Shown here: piece after piece, positions 1-8,033 of the stretch
Layout: each line of letters opens with the position of its first letter
Position numbering within the stretch: the first letter of the stretch is position 1
From: Cyanobacteria bacterium UBA4641
GTDB lineage: Bacteria > Cyanobacteriota > Vampirovibrionia > Gastranaerophilales > Gastranaerophilaceae
NCBI GenBank assembly: GCA_002405805.1
Contig: DHMN01000067.1
Location: 659 to 34,927 of the forward strand
Reading direction: 5' to 3'
DNA length: 34,269 nt
The notes under the pieces: model-generated
What the model was told of the DNA's origin: nothing
Seen by the model: only the letters and a program-made list of their open reading frames with translations
Databases searched by the model: none
Program-made: the position numbers and the translations under genes

Positions 1-22
1 GGTTCAAATCCTGTCATCCCGA
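1..22 (+). tRNA. 3' end of a tRNA, probably tRNA-Pro (5' part outside window)
   Basis: The window opens inside a T-arm. The T-loop TTCAAAT (3-9) is followed by the 3' T-stem strand CCTGT (10-14), the 7-nt acceptor strand CATCCCG (15-21) and discriminator A (22). The missing 5' strand would therefore read CGGGATG, which is typical of bacterial tRNA-Pro. The anticodon lies outside the window, so the identity is inference. CCA is not encoded; a T-rich run at 23-28 follows and could end transcription. Confidence 0.7.
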
Positions 23-74
23 TTTTTTGTTTTCACCCTAATATTTAAACATAATGCATATCCAAATGGCAGAT

Positions 75-1628
75 TTATTTTGCTTTGCGGACTCTTTTGA
101 TTTTCAAAAACATCATAAGGGGAATTACAATCACGCAAAGTAAAGCCAACAAGGCAAATACATCATAAAAAGATGCCAATCTTGATTGTTGCAAAAGTTC
201 GCGGTACAACATACCATTAGCTTTACGCATTGCCATAACTTCAGGATAATGAATTAAAAATTTGCTTTTCAACATCAATAATTTATATCTGAACATCCAA
301 TTATGGTGAGCCAAATCGCCAACCAAGTAATTTTGGTGAACTTGTGAAACCCTTGCAATAAATGTTGCTGACATTGCTGTAGATATTGCAGTTACAACGT
401 TTTTAAACAAGGCATGCAAAGCTGCAGCATCAGCATTTTTCTTTGATGGTAATGTTTGGAATGACAAAGCCGTAATCGGTACAAATGCTGTCGGAACACC
501 GATACAAAGCAATATATTTGGCAAAATTACACTTGGCATAGAAGAAGTCAAGTTCATACTTGTCATCATCAAAATTGAACCGCCCATCATCAACAGCCCA
601 ATTATTGCAAGCAATCTTGCCTCAACATATTTTGAAATTTCACCAACAACAAGAAGTCCGATAAAACAAATAACAGCCCTTGGAAACATTGTCAAACCTG
701 ACATTGATGGACTATATCCGAGCATACTTTGTACAAACATCGGAACCAATAACAATGTTGAATAAAGCATTACATTAATAAATGAACTGATTAAAGTTCC
801 GAATAAAAAATTTCTATCTTTAAATACCCTGATATCAATAACAGGATTTTTGTATTCAAGTTCCCAAACATAGAAAAATACAAATGAAAATATGCAAATA
901 CCTGACAAGTAACAAATCCAATCGGTGTCAAACCAGTTGTACTGTTGACCTTTGTCCAAAACTATCTGCATACAAGCCATTGCAATAACAATTGAAACAT
1001 ATCCGACGATATCAAATTTTTTCTTTTTACGAGTTTTTTTATCTGGCAAATCCGATGGAACAAACAATTTGACAAGCAATGTTGATAATATACACAGCGG
1101 AATATTTATTATAAATACCCATTGCCAAGAAAAATTATCCGTCAGATATCCGCCCATAAAAGGACCTGCCAACGGTGAAAACATTGCAGCAACACCGAAC
1201 AAACTCATTGCGACTCCGCGTTGTTCTTTTGGGAATACATCAAGCAAAACAGCTTGACATAACGGTAAAATACAACCGCTACCAATACCTTGAACAATTC
1301 TTGCGCCAATCAGTGCTTGCAAATTCGGAGCCAGAATACAAAGTAAACAACCAAGGCAAAACAACCAAATGCTATAAATCATCAAAAGCTTTTTGCCGAT
1401 TGCCTGCACCAAATACCCTGTTACAGGCAACATAATACCACCGGAAATAATATAACAAGTAATTACGGTATTTGCCTCATATTGAGTTGCACCATAAAAC
1501 CCTGCAATATTTGGCTGACAAACGTTTGTAGCAGAAGACGCCGCAAGGGCCAAAAATGATGGCAAAAGCACTGCAATTGCTACTATATAGGGGTTTATCG
1601 GTTTTTGTATTTCTGTATTTGTTGCCAT
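75..1628 (-). CDS. DHA2-family (EmrB/QacA-like) MFS drug exporter
   Basis: A 517-aa polytopic inner membrane protein with about 14 hydrophobic segments, the usual size for the 14-helix DHA2 branch of the major facilitator superfamily, which exports drugs using the proton gradient. Motif A is visible at residues 71-80 (GYLVQAIGKK), and the motif-C / SWQWVFIINIP stretch lies at about 155-177. In EmrB and QacA the first helix carries LDxTIVNVALP; here the matching place reads AASSATNVCQP (about 29-39), so the conserved Asp is replaced by Ala, and substrate or ion coupling may differ. It is transcribed away from the tolC-like gene 120 bp off, suggesting joint export, but no EmrA/HlyD-type adaptor is in view. 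The start has no Shine-Dalgarno; a -10 box lies 5 nt upstream. The substrate is unknown. Confidence 0.9.
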   Translation of the reverse strand: MATNTEIQKPINPYIVAIAVLLPSFLALAASSATNVCQPNIAGFYGATQYEANTVITCYIISGGIMLPVTGYLVQAIGKKLLMIYSIWLFCLGCLLCILAPNLQALIGARIVQGIGSGCILPLCQAVLLDVFPKEQRGVAMSLFGVAAMFSPLAGPFMGGYLTDNFSWQWVFIINIPLCILSTLLVKLFVPSDLPDKKTRKKKKFDIVGYVSIVIAMACMQIVLDKGQQYNWFDTDWICYLSGICIFSFVFFYVWELEYKNPVIDIRVFKDRNFLFGTLISSFINVMLYSTLLLVPMFVQSMLGYSPSMSGLTMFPRAVICFIGLLVVGEISKYVEARLLAIIGLLMMGGSILMMTSMNLTSSMPSVILPNILLCIGVPTAFVPITALSFQTLPSKKNADAAALHALFKNVVTAISTAMSATFIARVSQVHQNYLVGDLAHHNWMFRYKLLMLKSKFLIHYPEVMAMRKANGMLYRELLQQSRLASFYDVFALLALLCVIVIPLMMFLKIKRVRKAK

Positions 1629-1633
1629 AAATT

Positions 1634-1662
1634 ATATTAAAAATTTCTTCTTACAATTCCAA
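1634..1662 (-). promoter_or_regulatory. Promoter of the MFS exporter, nearly leaderless
   Basis: On the minus strand TTGGAA (1657-1662), a 17-bp spacer and TAATAT (1634-1639) are followed by only 5 nt before the ATG. Transcription would start at or next to the start codon. No ribosome binding site could fit. Confidence 0.55.
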
Positions 1663-1713
1663 TATAAGCCCCTCAAAATATCAATGCAATAATATAAGAT
1701 TTTTAATTAAAAG

Positions 1714-1742
1714 TTGTTAATACAACGAGTTTTAAATATAAT
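1714..1742 (+). promoter_or_regulatory. Promoter of the first tolC-like gene, leaderless type
   Basis: TTGTTA (1714-1719), a 17-bp spacer and exact TATAAT (1737-1742), then 6 nt and ATG at 1749. No Shine-Dalgarno is present. Confidence 0.7.
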
Positions 1743-1748
1743 ATTTTT

Positions 1749-3053
1749 ATGAGAAGAATACTGGCATCATTACTGTTATGTATGGTTATTCAACCTTTTA
1801 GCTTTGGGATAGAAGATGTAAAAAAAGTCTATCTGCAAGGCGCAATTGATGCTGCCGTAGAAAATAACATCGACTTGCAAGCAACAAAATTAGATATTGA
1901 TATCGCCAAAAACAACATCAAAGAGGCAAACCGATTACAGAACCCATCTTTTGATGCGTTTTATTATGCAGGGGCTGCAGGATGGACTGAACCAAGACAA
2001 CTTGGGATAAGCCAAACAGTTGAGATTGCTAAACGAAATGCTAGAAAAAATCTTGCAAAAGCTAACTATAAACTTGCTCAAAAAAATGTTAATTACACCA
2101 TTTTTGACCTAAAAATGGATGTTAGAGAAGCATATATCAACCTCATTGCAACAAAATCAATTCTTGAAACCCTCGAGCAGCAACAGAGTTTGCAAGAAGA
2201 GTTGCTAAAAATTGTTAAAACCAGAGTTCAAATGAAAAAAGTGCCGGAAGTGGACGAGCTTCAAGCAGAAATCGCACTAAATCAAATTATAACCCAAGTA
2301 AACACAGCAAAAGTCAACGTAAAAAATGCACTTTATGATTTCAACAAGGTAATTAATGACCCGCACAAAGTGACTTATGACAGCATGGACCAAATTTTTT
2401 CGGAAGAAAATAATTTTACAGAAATGCAAACACCACCGCCGACAGAGGATTTTCCTCCGCTTTCTGAAATTATGCAAAAAGCTCTCGAAAACCGCTACGA
2501 CATACAAATCGCAAAGCAAGAAATTGATGTTGCAGAAAAGAATTTGACCGTCGTTGCACGTCAAAAAATCCCTGATATTGCAATCAATGGAGGCTATGCT
2601 TATCAACAAGCAACACACACTGATGATGGCAGATTCAACAGTGGTGCATATCTTGGTGCAAGCATTGTAAATATTCCGCTTTTTTATAATTATTCCCCTG
2701 AAATAAAAAACGCGACATTAAAACTACAACAAGCCGAATTGAAATATGACTCTGTTAAAAACAAGGCTGAAAAAGATGTCGCAGCTGCCTATGACAAATT
2801 TTTAACTGCTGCAGAAAACTTAAATCATTATGAATCCAAAATTGTGACAGGTTCAGAAAAACTCATAGATATTTCAAAACACGCATACGAAACAGGAAAA
2901 TCAGATTTGACTTCACTTATTGTAATGAAACAATCATATAAGTCTATAATTGTTGGATATACTTATGCTTTGGCGGATTATTATAACAGTTGGACAAACT
3001 TTTTGCGCGAAGTTAATGATGAAAATTTCAAGCTTGAAAGTGTGAAATTGTAG
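1749..3053 (+). CDS. TolC-family outer membrane efflux protein (CzcC/CusC-like)
   Basis: A 434-aa protein with an N-terminal signal peptide (about residues 1-20: charged MRR, then a hydrophobic core). It contains two outer membrane efflux repeats, each with long helices rich in A, K, Q and N, as expected for the coiled-coil periplasmic barrel of TolC homologs. The stretch GISQTVEIAKRNARK (about 86-100) resembles the segment after the first barrel hairpin in CzcC/CusC-type metal efflux factors. It would form the outer membrane exit duct for a tripartite pump. The divergent MFS exporter is the natural partner by position; an adaptor would have to come from elsewhere. The ATG at 1749 is chosen because the promoter ends 6 nt before it. 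Family membership is firm; the metal versus drug assignment is open. Confidence 0.88.
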   Translation: MRRILASLLLCMVIQPFSFGIEDVKKVYLQGAIDAAVENNIDLQATKLDIDIAKNNIKEANRLQNPSFDAFYYAGAAGWTEPRQLGISQTVEIAKRNARKNLAKANYKLAQKNVNYTIFDLKMDVREAYINLIATKSILETLEQQQSLQEELLKIVKTRVQMKKVPEVDELQAEIALNQIITQVNTAKVNVKNALYDFNKVINDPHKVTYDSMDQIFSEENNFTEMQTPPPTEDFPPLSEIMQKALENRYDIQIAKQEIDVAEKNLTVVARQKIPDIAINGGYAYQQATHTDDGRFNSGAYLGASIVNIPLFYNYSPEIKNATLKLQQAELKYDSVKNKAEKDVAAAYDKFLTAAENLNHYESKIVTGSEKLIDISKHAYETGKSDLTSLIVMKQSYKSIIVGYTYALADYYNSWTNFLREVNDENFKLESVKL

Positions 3054-3128
3054 AGTTTTCTGTCTGCCGACCTACTAATAATAAATATTTATCAATAGAA
3101 ATATTTGATAAATTATTAATTGGAAAAG

Positions 3129-3149
3129 ATTCTGAATTAAGTTCAGAAT
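3129..3149. repeat. REP-like palindrome, ATTCTGAA type
   Basis: Arms ATTCTGAA (3129-3136) and TTCAGAAT (3142-3149) around 5 nt. It belongs to a dispersed family with copies near 24.1 kb, 25.0 kb, 27.6 kb and 34.1 kb. Confidence 0.7.
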
Positions 3150-3150
3150 G

Positions 3151-3187
3151 AAGCTTATGCCCTCTCCTAGACAGAGAGCATAAGCTT
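3151..3187. terminator. Hairpin between convergent tolC-like gene and pnuC
   Basis: A perfect 10-bp stem (3151-3160 with 3178-3187), extended by about 4 more pairs after a 2-nt bulge. It overlaps the pnuC stop codon and lies between two convergent genes. It has no long T-run on either strand, so it is only a plausible bidirectional terminator. Confidence 0.5.
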
Positions 3188-3873
3188 TATTCCTTCAACT
3201 CATTCTTCCAAGTGTACAAAAAGTAGATTGACAAAACAAAATAAATTGCCCACATCAAAATCGTTGCAAAACAATTTGAACCAAGAGCGTAAGCTTTTAT
3301 CCACATTATAACGGATAATCCGTTCACAACGAACCAAACATACCACTGTTCTATACAGCGTTTTACTGTCAAAATCATTCCGATAACAGAAAAAACTGTT
3401 GTTATAGAATCTATAACAGGACTTTGGTCGTGCATTTTATATAAAATTGCATAAGCAACAAAAGTCAACAACACAGACAACACCAAATAAACAAAGCGGT
3501 CACGTTTTGAAAGTTTAGTTTTTTCAATTTCCTGACAGTTTTTTTTCAAATGTTGTTTCCATTTAAAAATCCCAGTAACCTGCATTGGCAAATAATACAA
3601 CATATACAAAACCAAATTACCAAACAAATGATTTTTTAATGAAATATATGAGTAACACAAAGTTCCGCAAAGTCCGAAAAAGTAACAAGAAATCTTTCCC
3701 TTCCCTGCAAAAATTGAATAACTCACACCACAAACCGCAGAAATAAGCGCGATTTTGCTATCATTCATAATAAAAGACAGGATAATTATTGCCAAAATCC
3801 CAAACGGAAAAACCACTCGTTCAACTTTGCCCCAACCTCTTAACTCTCTGCGGATAAAATTCAACACTGCCAT
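3187..3873 (-). CDS. pnuC: PnuC-family nicotinamide riboside transporter
   Basis: A 228-aa polytopic membrane protein with about seven hydrophobic helices, the normal size and topology of PnuC, which imports nicotinamide riboside by facilitated diffusion for NAD synthesis. Family-like features are the YYLPMQVTGIFKWKQH stretch (about 92-107) and the aromatic WYVWFVVNGLSVIMW stretch in the C-terminal part, matching the W-x-x-x-N substrate region of PnuC. No NadR/NrtR or thiamine-pathway neighbour is present, so related vitamin substrates (the PnuT/PnuX branches) cannot be excluded. The gene stands alone, convergent with the tolC-like gene, with a leaderless-type promoter (TAGAAT, 6 nt, ATG). 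Confidence 0.85.
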   Translation of the reverse strand: MAVLNFIRRELRGWGKVERVVFPFGILAIIILSFIMNDSKIALISAVCGVSYSIFAGKGKISCYFFGLCGTLCYSYISLKNHLFGNLVLYMLYYLPMQVTGIFKWKQHLKKNCQEIEKTKLSKRDRFVYLVLSVLLTFVAYAILYKMHDQSPVIDSITTVFSVIGMILTVKRCIEQWYVWFVVNGLSVIMWIKAYALGSNCFATILMWAIYFVLSIYFLYTWKNELKE

Positions 3874-3879
3874 GATTTT

Positions 3880-3885
3880 ATTCTA
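3880..3885 (-). promoter_or_regulatory. -10 box of pnuC, leaderless type
   Basis: TAGAAT on the minus strand, then 6 nt, then the pnuC ATG (3873). The -35 is weak (TTCAAT, 17-bp spacer). No Shine-Dalgarno is present. Confidence 0.5.
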
Positions 3886-3962
3886 TCTTAAAAACCCGAT
3901 TTATTGAAATATTTTAAGATTTTTGAAAATCATTTTACTTTTTTTCGTGTGTGATGTCTACT

Positions 3963-3968
3963 TATAAT
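3963..3968 (+). promoter_or_regulatory. -10 box of the duplicated membrane protein gene
   Basis: Exact TATAAT followed by 11 nt (including AGGAAG) and the ATG at 3980. If transcription starts the usual 6-7 nt downstream of the box, the AGGA would not be in the message and the leader would be only about 4 nt long. Confidence 0.5.
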
Positions 3969-3979
3969 AGGAAGCAAAA

Positions 3980-5014
3980 ATGGCAATTCAAAAAATAAAC
4001 CCAAACAGTTTTTCTACAAAACTTTTGAAAAATAAAAGAGTATTATCGACATTAGAAAAGATTTCTGACCATGGAACCTCATTTTCCAACGGAACATCTC
4101 TTGTGATGTCGCTTGCGGTTCGCCCAATTTCGATTTTTGCAACTCCTAATACTGAAAAAGAAAATAAACAATACGCAGCAGCAAATTCAATTTGTTCAGG
4201 GATAATCAAATTTGGAATAGTTGAAGCCGTTGCACTTCCGATTGAAACAGCAATTAAGCATATTGACAAAAATCCGCAAAATTTTCTAAACGAGCAAACT
4301 CTTAAAAATTTGAAAGAGACTGAAAAAGTTTTTGCAGAATCTAAAAGTTATAAATTAATAACCCAAGTTTTAAAACTCGGTACAGGATTTTTGACAGCAA
4401 TTCCAAAATCTATGCTCACAATCGCGCTGATTCCGATTATTATGGATAATTTATTCATAAAAACACAAAAATCAAAACCTAAAAACCAAGACAATCAACC
4501 GATACAACAAAATCAAAAACCAAACTTTACAGGGAACTACATAGCAAAAGGTTTGAGCAAAATTATTGATAACGAACGAATACAAAATTTGGCAATAAAA
4601 TACCAAAACAAAGATAAAGATATCGCAAAACACATGACAGCAGGAACTGATATTTTATTGACAGCATCATCTGCGTATAGAATAAACCAAAGTTCCGGCA
4701 TAAAAGAAAACCGCAAAAAGGCCCTAATTTATAACAACATAATATCAACAGCAATAACTCTTGTTGGAGGTTATGCAATAGATAGAGCAATCAAAAAACA
4801 CACAGAAAATTTTATTGAAAAATTCAAAATAATAAATGCAGGAGACCCAAAAATCGCAAAATATATTGAAGGTATAAATATTTTAAGACCGGCAATCATT
4901 TTTGCAGCAATTTATTATGGAATACTACCTATGTTTTCAACATATATGGGCGAAAAGATAGATAAATATGTAGAAAAACATTCTACCGAAAAAAGCTTAA
5001 ATAAAATAAAATAA
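3980..5014 (+). CDS. Membrane protein of unknown function with internal duplication
   Basis: 344 aa, unrecognised function. Two halves can be aligned by eye: residues about 17-160 and 197-328. Each starts with a basic N-[KE]-R segment and has a polar S/A-rich helix, a KENK/KENR motif (60-63 and 242-245), a hydrophobic helix ending in AIKxH (91-94 and 270-274) and a final hydrophobic segment. A polar linker (about 161-196) separates them and contains NFTG (182-185), resembling the F-x-G motif seen near the start of the 132-aa protein at 20308. No signal peptide is evident; hydrophobic segments suggest membrane association. The gene is followed 37 nt later by the acidic barrel-like protein, which has its own promoter. 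Confidence 0.75.
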   Translation: MAIQKINPNSFSTKLLKNKRVLSTLEKISDHGTSFSNGTSLVMSLAVRPISIFATPNTEKENKQYAAANSICSGIIKFGIVEAVALPIETAIKHIDKNPQNFLNEQTLKNLKETEKVFAESKSYKLITQVLKLGTGFLTAIPKSMLTIALIPIIMDNLFIKTQKSKPKNQDNQPIQQNQKPNFTGNYIAKGLSKIIDNERIQNLAIKYQNKDKDIAKHMTAGTDILLTASSAYRINQSSGIKENRKKALIYNNIISTAITLVGGYAIDRAIKKHTENFIEKFKIINAGDPKIAKYIEGINILRPAIIFAAIYYGILPMFSTYMGEKIDKYVEKHSTEKSLNKIK

Positions 5015-5017
5015 ACT

Positions 5018-5045
5018 TTGAAATTTCGTTTTATAGAAATATAAT
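5018..5045 (+). promoter_or_regulatory. Promoter of the acidic barrel-like gene, leaderless type
   Basis: TTGAAA (5018-5023), a 16-bp spacer and exact TATAAT (5040-5045), then 6 nt and ATG at 5052. No Shine-Dalgarno is present. Confidence 0.68.
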
Positions 5046-5051
5046 ATAGAC

Positions 5052-5876
5052 ATGAAAAAGATTATAATTTATATATTTATAATTTATTTTGCAATGGGAT
5101 TTTTATCTCAATCAAAAGCTGACGAAGTTCCACCTCAAGAAACAATTCAACAAGAAACTCAAAACGAAGAAAATACCACCATGCCGGAAGAGAATGATTC
5201 TATCGTTTCTGATGACGATGATGAAGACGATGAAATAGTTTCTGATGATGATGAGGATGATACAGATTACTCAGATTTTTTATATGATGATACAGAAGAT
5301 AATTCTAATACAATTTATTTAGATGAAACTAAAAATTCTACCCAAAAACCAACGACAAAAAAGAAAGATAAAATAAAAGACTTGAGTATTGATTCTAGTT
5401 CAAAAATAACTTCTGATAATCGTAATTATTTATTTGATAACACCAATTTATATGGCACAAAAACAACAAGTTTTGGTACAGAAAAAACTAAAGGAAATTT
5501 TTCATTCGGTTCAACTTACGATAACTCAATTAATCCAAACCAATTAACCCAAACACGAACGTTATTTACAAAATATCAAAAGGACAACTTTTCAATAAAA
5601 AGTTCCTATAAAAATAACACGCTTGGAGGATTTGACCAACAGTTCAAAGGTTCATTTTCTTTCTCGCCTGAATACAAAATAAATAACCATTTATCTGTAC
5701 AAAATGTATACACCGTAAATGTAATGGACAAAAGTAGCAAAAATGAAGTCGTATTCAGTCTCAAACCGTTTAACGATGACAGAATGAATCTCAATGTCGG
5801 AGCAAGCCAAATAAATTACCAAGATGCAACACCATCACGCTCTCAATTAAATTTTTCAACTCAAATTAAATTTTAA
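5052..5876 (+). CDS. Secreted acidic protein with predicted C-terminal 8-stranded outer membrane barrel
   Basis: 274 aa, not a family I recognise. Residues 1-23 form a signal peptide (MKK, a hydrophobic I/F/Y core, then S-K-A before Asp). Residues about 34-90 are extremely acidic, with runs such as SDDDDEDDE and SDDDEDDTD that could bind calcium. A Lys-rich hinge (about 99-110) follows. From about 147 to the end the sequence alternates polar and hydrophobic/aromatic residues in eight segments separated by short turns, and it ends in Phe. This fits an 8-stranded outer membrane beta-barrel with a C-terminal BAM recognition signal. The acidic part would then face the periplasm. The barrel reading is inference from pattern; a soluble surface protein is the alternative. 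Confidence 0.7.
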   Translation: MKKIIIYIFIIYFAMGFLSQSKADEVPPQETIQQETQNEENTTMPEENDSIVSDDDDEDDEIVSDDDEDDTDYSDFLYDDTEDNSNTIYLDETKNSTQKPTTKKKDKIKDLSIDSSSKITSDNRNYLFDNTNLYGTKTTSFGTEKTKGNFSFGSTYDNSINPNQLTQTRTLFTKYQKDNFSIKSSYKNNTLGGFDQQFKGSFSFSPEYKINNHLSVQNVYTVNVMDKSSKNEVVFSLKPFNDDRMNLNVGASQINYQDATPSRSQLNFSTQIKF

Positions 5877-5955
5877 TACCAATTGTTTAAATGATGAAAA
5901 GTCATTAAAATAGCGCTAAAATAAAATTATTGAAGATTTATAAGAGGAATTTATT

Positions 5956-6366
5956 ATGCTACAAAGACGACATAGTCCATGGATATTGCTACCGTTTGCA
6001 ATTTTAATAATTGTGGTATTTTTATGCCAAAGCAAACAAACAATTACCTGCAAACCAATTGTTGGGTGCACTTATGAAGAATCTTCAATTGTGAACGGAT
6101 TAATGGATTTTAAATCTTTTAACCCATCAGATATCGCAACCTACAGAATAGAAACTCACCATTTCTATGGGACAGCATCCCATAGAAGTTTCACATACTA
6201 TACCCCAACTTTAATAATGAAAGATAATTCTCAAATTGAACTTTCCGAATTTGAATTTAGATTCTATAAAAATGCTGAAAAATTTGTTAATCAAATCATG
6301 CAAAATAAAAAGTTCAAAAAATCTACTCCAAACATAATTACCAAAACGATAATTAACTTTTTCTAA
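5956..6366 (+). CDS. Small single-pass membrane protein, unknown function
   Basis: 136 aa, unrecognised. Residues about 9-25 form one hydrophobic helix after a basic start (MLQRRHSP), giving an anchored protein with the rest outside the cytoplasm or a signal anchor. The remainder is mixed alpha/beta with YRIETHHFYG and a terminal basic/amphipathic segment. The start is supported by AGAGGAA 6 nt before the ATG. It is convergent with the second tolC-like gene: only 3 bp separate the two stop codons, with no terminator hairpin visible. Confidence 0.65.
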   Translation: MLQRRHSPWILLPFAILIIVVFLCQSKQTITCKPIVGCTYEESSIVNGLMDFKSFNPSDIATYRIETHHFYGTASHRSFTYYTPTLIMKDNSQIELSEFEFRFYKNAEKFVNQIMQNKKFKKSTPNIITKTIINFF

Positions 6367-6369
6367 TAG

Positions 6370-7851
6370 TTAATGTTTTCTATTTTTTGTACTCTTTGAC
6401 ACTTCTTTTTCATCACAGCCCAAAACTTCGTTCAAATGTTTAATAAGTTCATCTGAGTGATAATGTACGGCGTGGTCTGATTTGTGGTGAATATCCACGA
6501 TATGATAGTGCATTGCCATTTCGACCTGAATCAATGAAACATTGTAATCATACATTGTTTCAATATATTTGGTTAATGCATTGTTATAGTCTTTTCTTGC
6601 ATCTTGCAACGCAACATAATTAAGTTGATTTGATTTGTATTGTTCTTCTACCAAATGCAAATTTTCAAGTGATTGTTCAACTTCCATCTTCGCTGTCGGA
6701 ATTTGATTTTGGTATTTATCAACGTTATTTAAAGCTTTTTTCACTTCAAAATACAAATCTTTTTTAAATAATTCAATCTCATTATCTGCAGCACTTAATT
6801 GCGCACCTGCACCTTTAATACTGTGTTTCAACTCCATCAGATTAACAGATGATGATAAATTTACCCCAACTTTGAAACTATTATTAGTTGTTTGATTTGA
6901 ATTGTTAAATCCATAACCTGCATTAGCCGTCAAATCAGGCAGGTAAGTTCTTTTGATATAAAGTAAATTTTGTTCCATTGCATGCTTTGTGGAAATTAAA
7001 ACATTCAAATCAGGACTGTTGTCATACGCAATTTCAACCGCCCTATCCAGTGGAAATGTAAATGTCATTGGGATGAAAGCCTCTGACCGACCTGTTTTTT
7101 CATTGTAAGCATAATCATTTTCATAAGAAAAAGTATGAGTATCTTTGATTGTATAATCAGGTTGAGAATCAAGATACATCGAATTATTCAAATCAATTTT
7201 TGCATTTTTATATTCGTTTTGAGCTTCTAATAATTTTATCTTAGATTCACTCAAATTCAATTCTGCCGTTTTTATATCTGGACGATGTTTTGATTGGGCT
7301 AATTTCAAAAAATTTTCGTTAATTTCAACATTATTTTGCGCAACCAATTGAAGAGCTTTTGCTTTTAATAGCGCATAATATTTTAACTTAACATCAAAAA
7401 GAGTGTTGCATAAACTGTCCATAAATTCATACTCTGCACCGATTTTGTAAAACTCTTCCATCTTGATGTAGGCAGTTGTTTTACCAAAATTCCAAACTAA
7501 CTTGTTGACAGAAACCCCAACACTTGGCAATTCTCGATAATGACTGCTGTAATAAGTATTATCTGAGTTATTTTCGTTGTAAAACCCTGCACCAATATTT
7601 ATGACAGGGAAATATTGAGACTTTGCAATACCTAAATTACTTTTGGCAATATCAAGATTATATTTTTGTCGCTTGATTTTCGGACTGTTTTTAAAAGCTG
7701 CCGCAACACAATCAAGAATTGTCAAAACCGAACCGTTGTGAATATCAACCGGCTTGAACAAATCATCATCTTCTATCGCAAATACTTTTATACATCCGAC
7801 TTGTAAGGTTAATAAAACCAAAACCCAACAAGCAAACTTTCTAATGCCCAT
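6370..7851 (-). CDS. TolC-family outer membrane protein with histidine-rich tail
   Basis: 493 aa with a signal peptide (about 1-25, ending VFA before IEDD). The body has the two outer membrane efflux repeats: an AFKNSPKIKRQKYNLDIAKS helix after the signal, FPVINIGAGF as a first barrel strand, and the second copy at TYLPDLTANAGYGF. This is the fold that forms a trimeric exit duct for efflux or type I secretion. The C-terminus departs from the family: residues about 448-472 contain eight His in 25 residues, followed by a Cys and a Lys-rich end. In TolC the C-terminus is periplasmic, so this could be a metal-binding tail. The partner pump is unknown. The promoter is leaderless type. Confidence 0.88.
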   Translation of the reverse strand: MGIRKFACWVLVLLTLQVGCIKVFAIEDDDLFKPVDIHNGSVLTILDCVAAAFKNSPKIKRQKYNLDIAKSNLGIAKSQYFPVINIGAGFYNENNSDNTYYSSHYRELPSVGVSVNKLVWNFGKTTAYIKMEEFYKIGAEYEFMDSLCNTLFDVKLKYYALLKAKALQLVAQNNVEINENFLKLAQSKHRPDIKTAELNLSESKIKLLEAQNEYKNAKIDLNNSMYLDSQPDYTIKDTHTFSYENDYAYNEKTGRSEAFIPMTFTFPLDRAVEIAYDNSPDLNVLISTKHAMEQNLLYIKRTYLPDLTANAGYGFNNSNQTTNNSFKVGVNLSSSVNLMELKHSIKGAGAQLSAADNEIELFKKDLYFEVKKALNNVDKYQNQIPTAKMEVEQSLENLHLVEEQYKSNQLNYVALQDARKDYNNALTKYIETMYDYNVSLIQVEMAMHYHIVDIHHKSDHAVHYHSDELIKHLNEVLGCDEKEVSKSTKNRKH

Positions 7852-7857
7852 ATATTA

Positions 7858-7863
7858 ATTATA
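7858..7863 (-). promoter_or_regulatory. -10 box of the second tolC-like gene, leaderless type
   Basis: Exact TATAAT on the minus strand, 6 nt before the ATG at 7851. No convincing -35 lies at 16-18 bp, and no Shine-Dalgarno is present. Confidence 0.6.
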
Positions 7864-7905
7864 CAACACTTGTCAAGAGCAAAGCTGACAAGTACACAAA
7901 ACAAA

Positions 7906-7978
<73 letters not shown>

Positions 7979-8033
7979 AATGTTTTTTATAAAATTTTAA
8001 TAAATTTTCGAGGTCACTGCACCTTCGTATGGC

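Noticed and set aside
7858..7880. TTGACA near TATAAT upstream of the second tolC-like gene as a standard promoter
   Set aside because: The two are only about 7 bp apart, too close to be used together; only the -10 is claimed.
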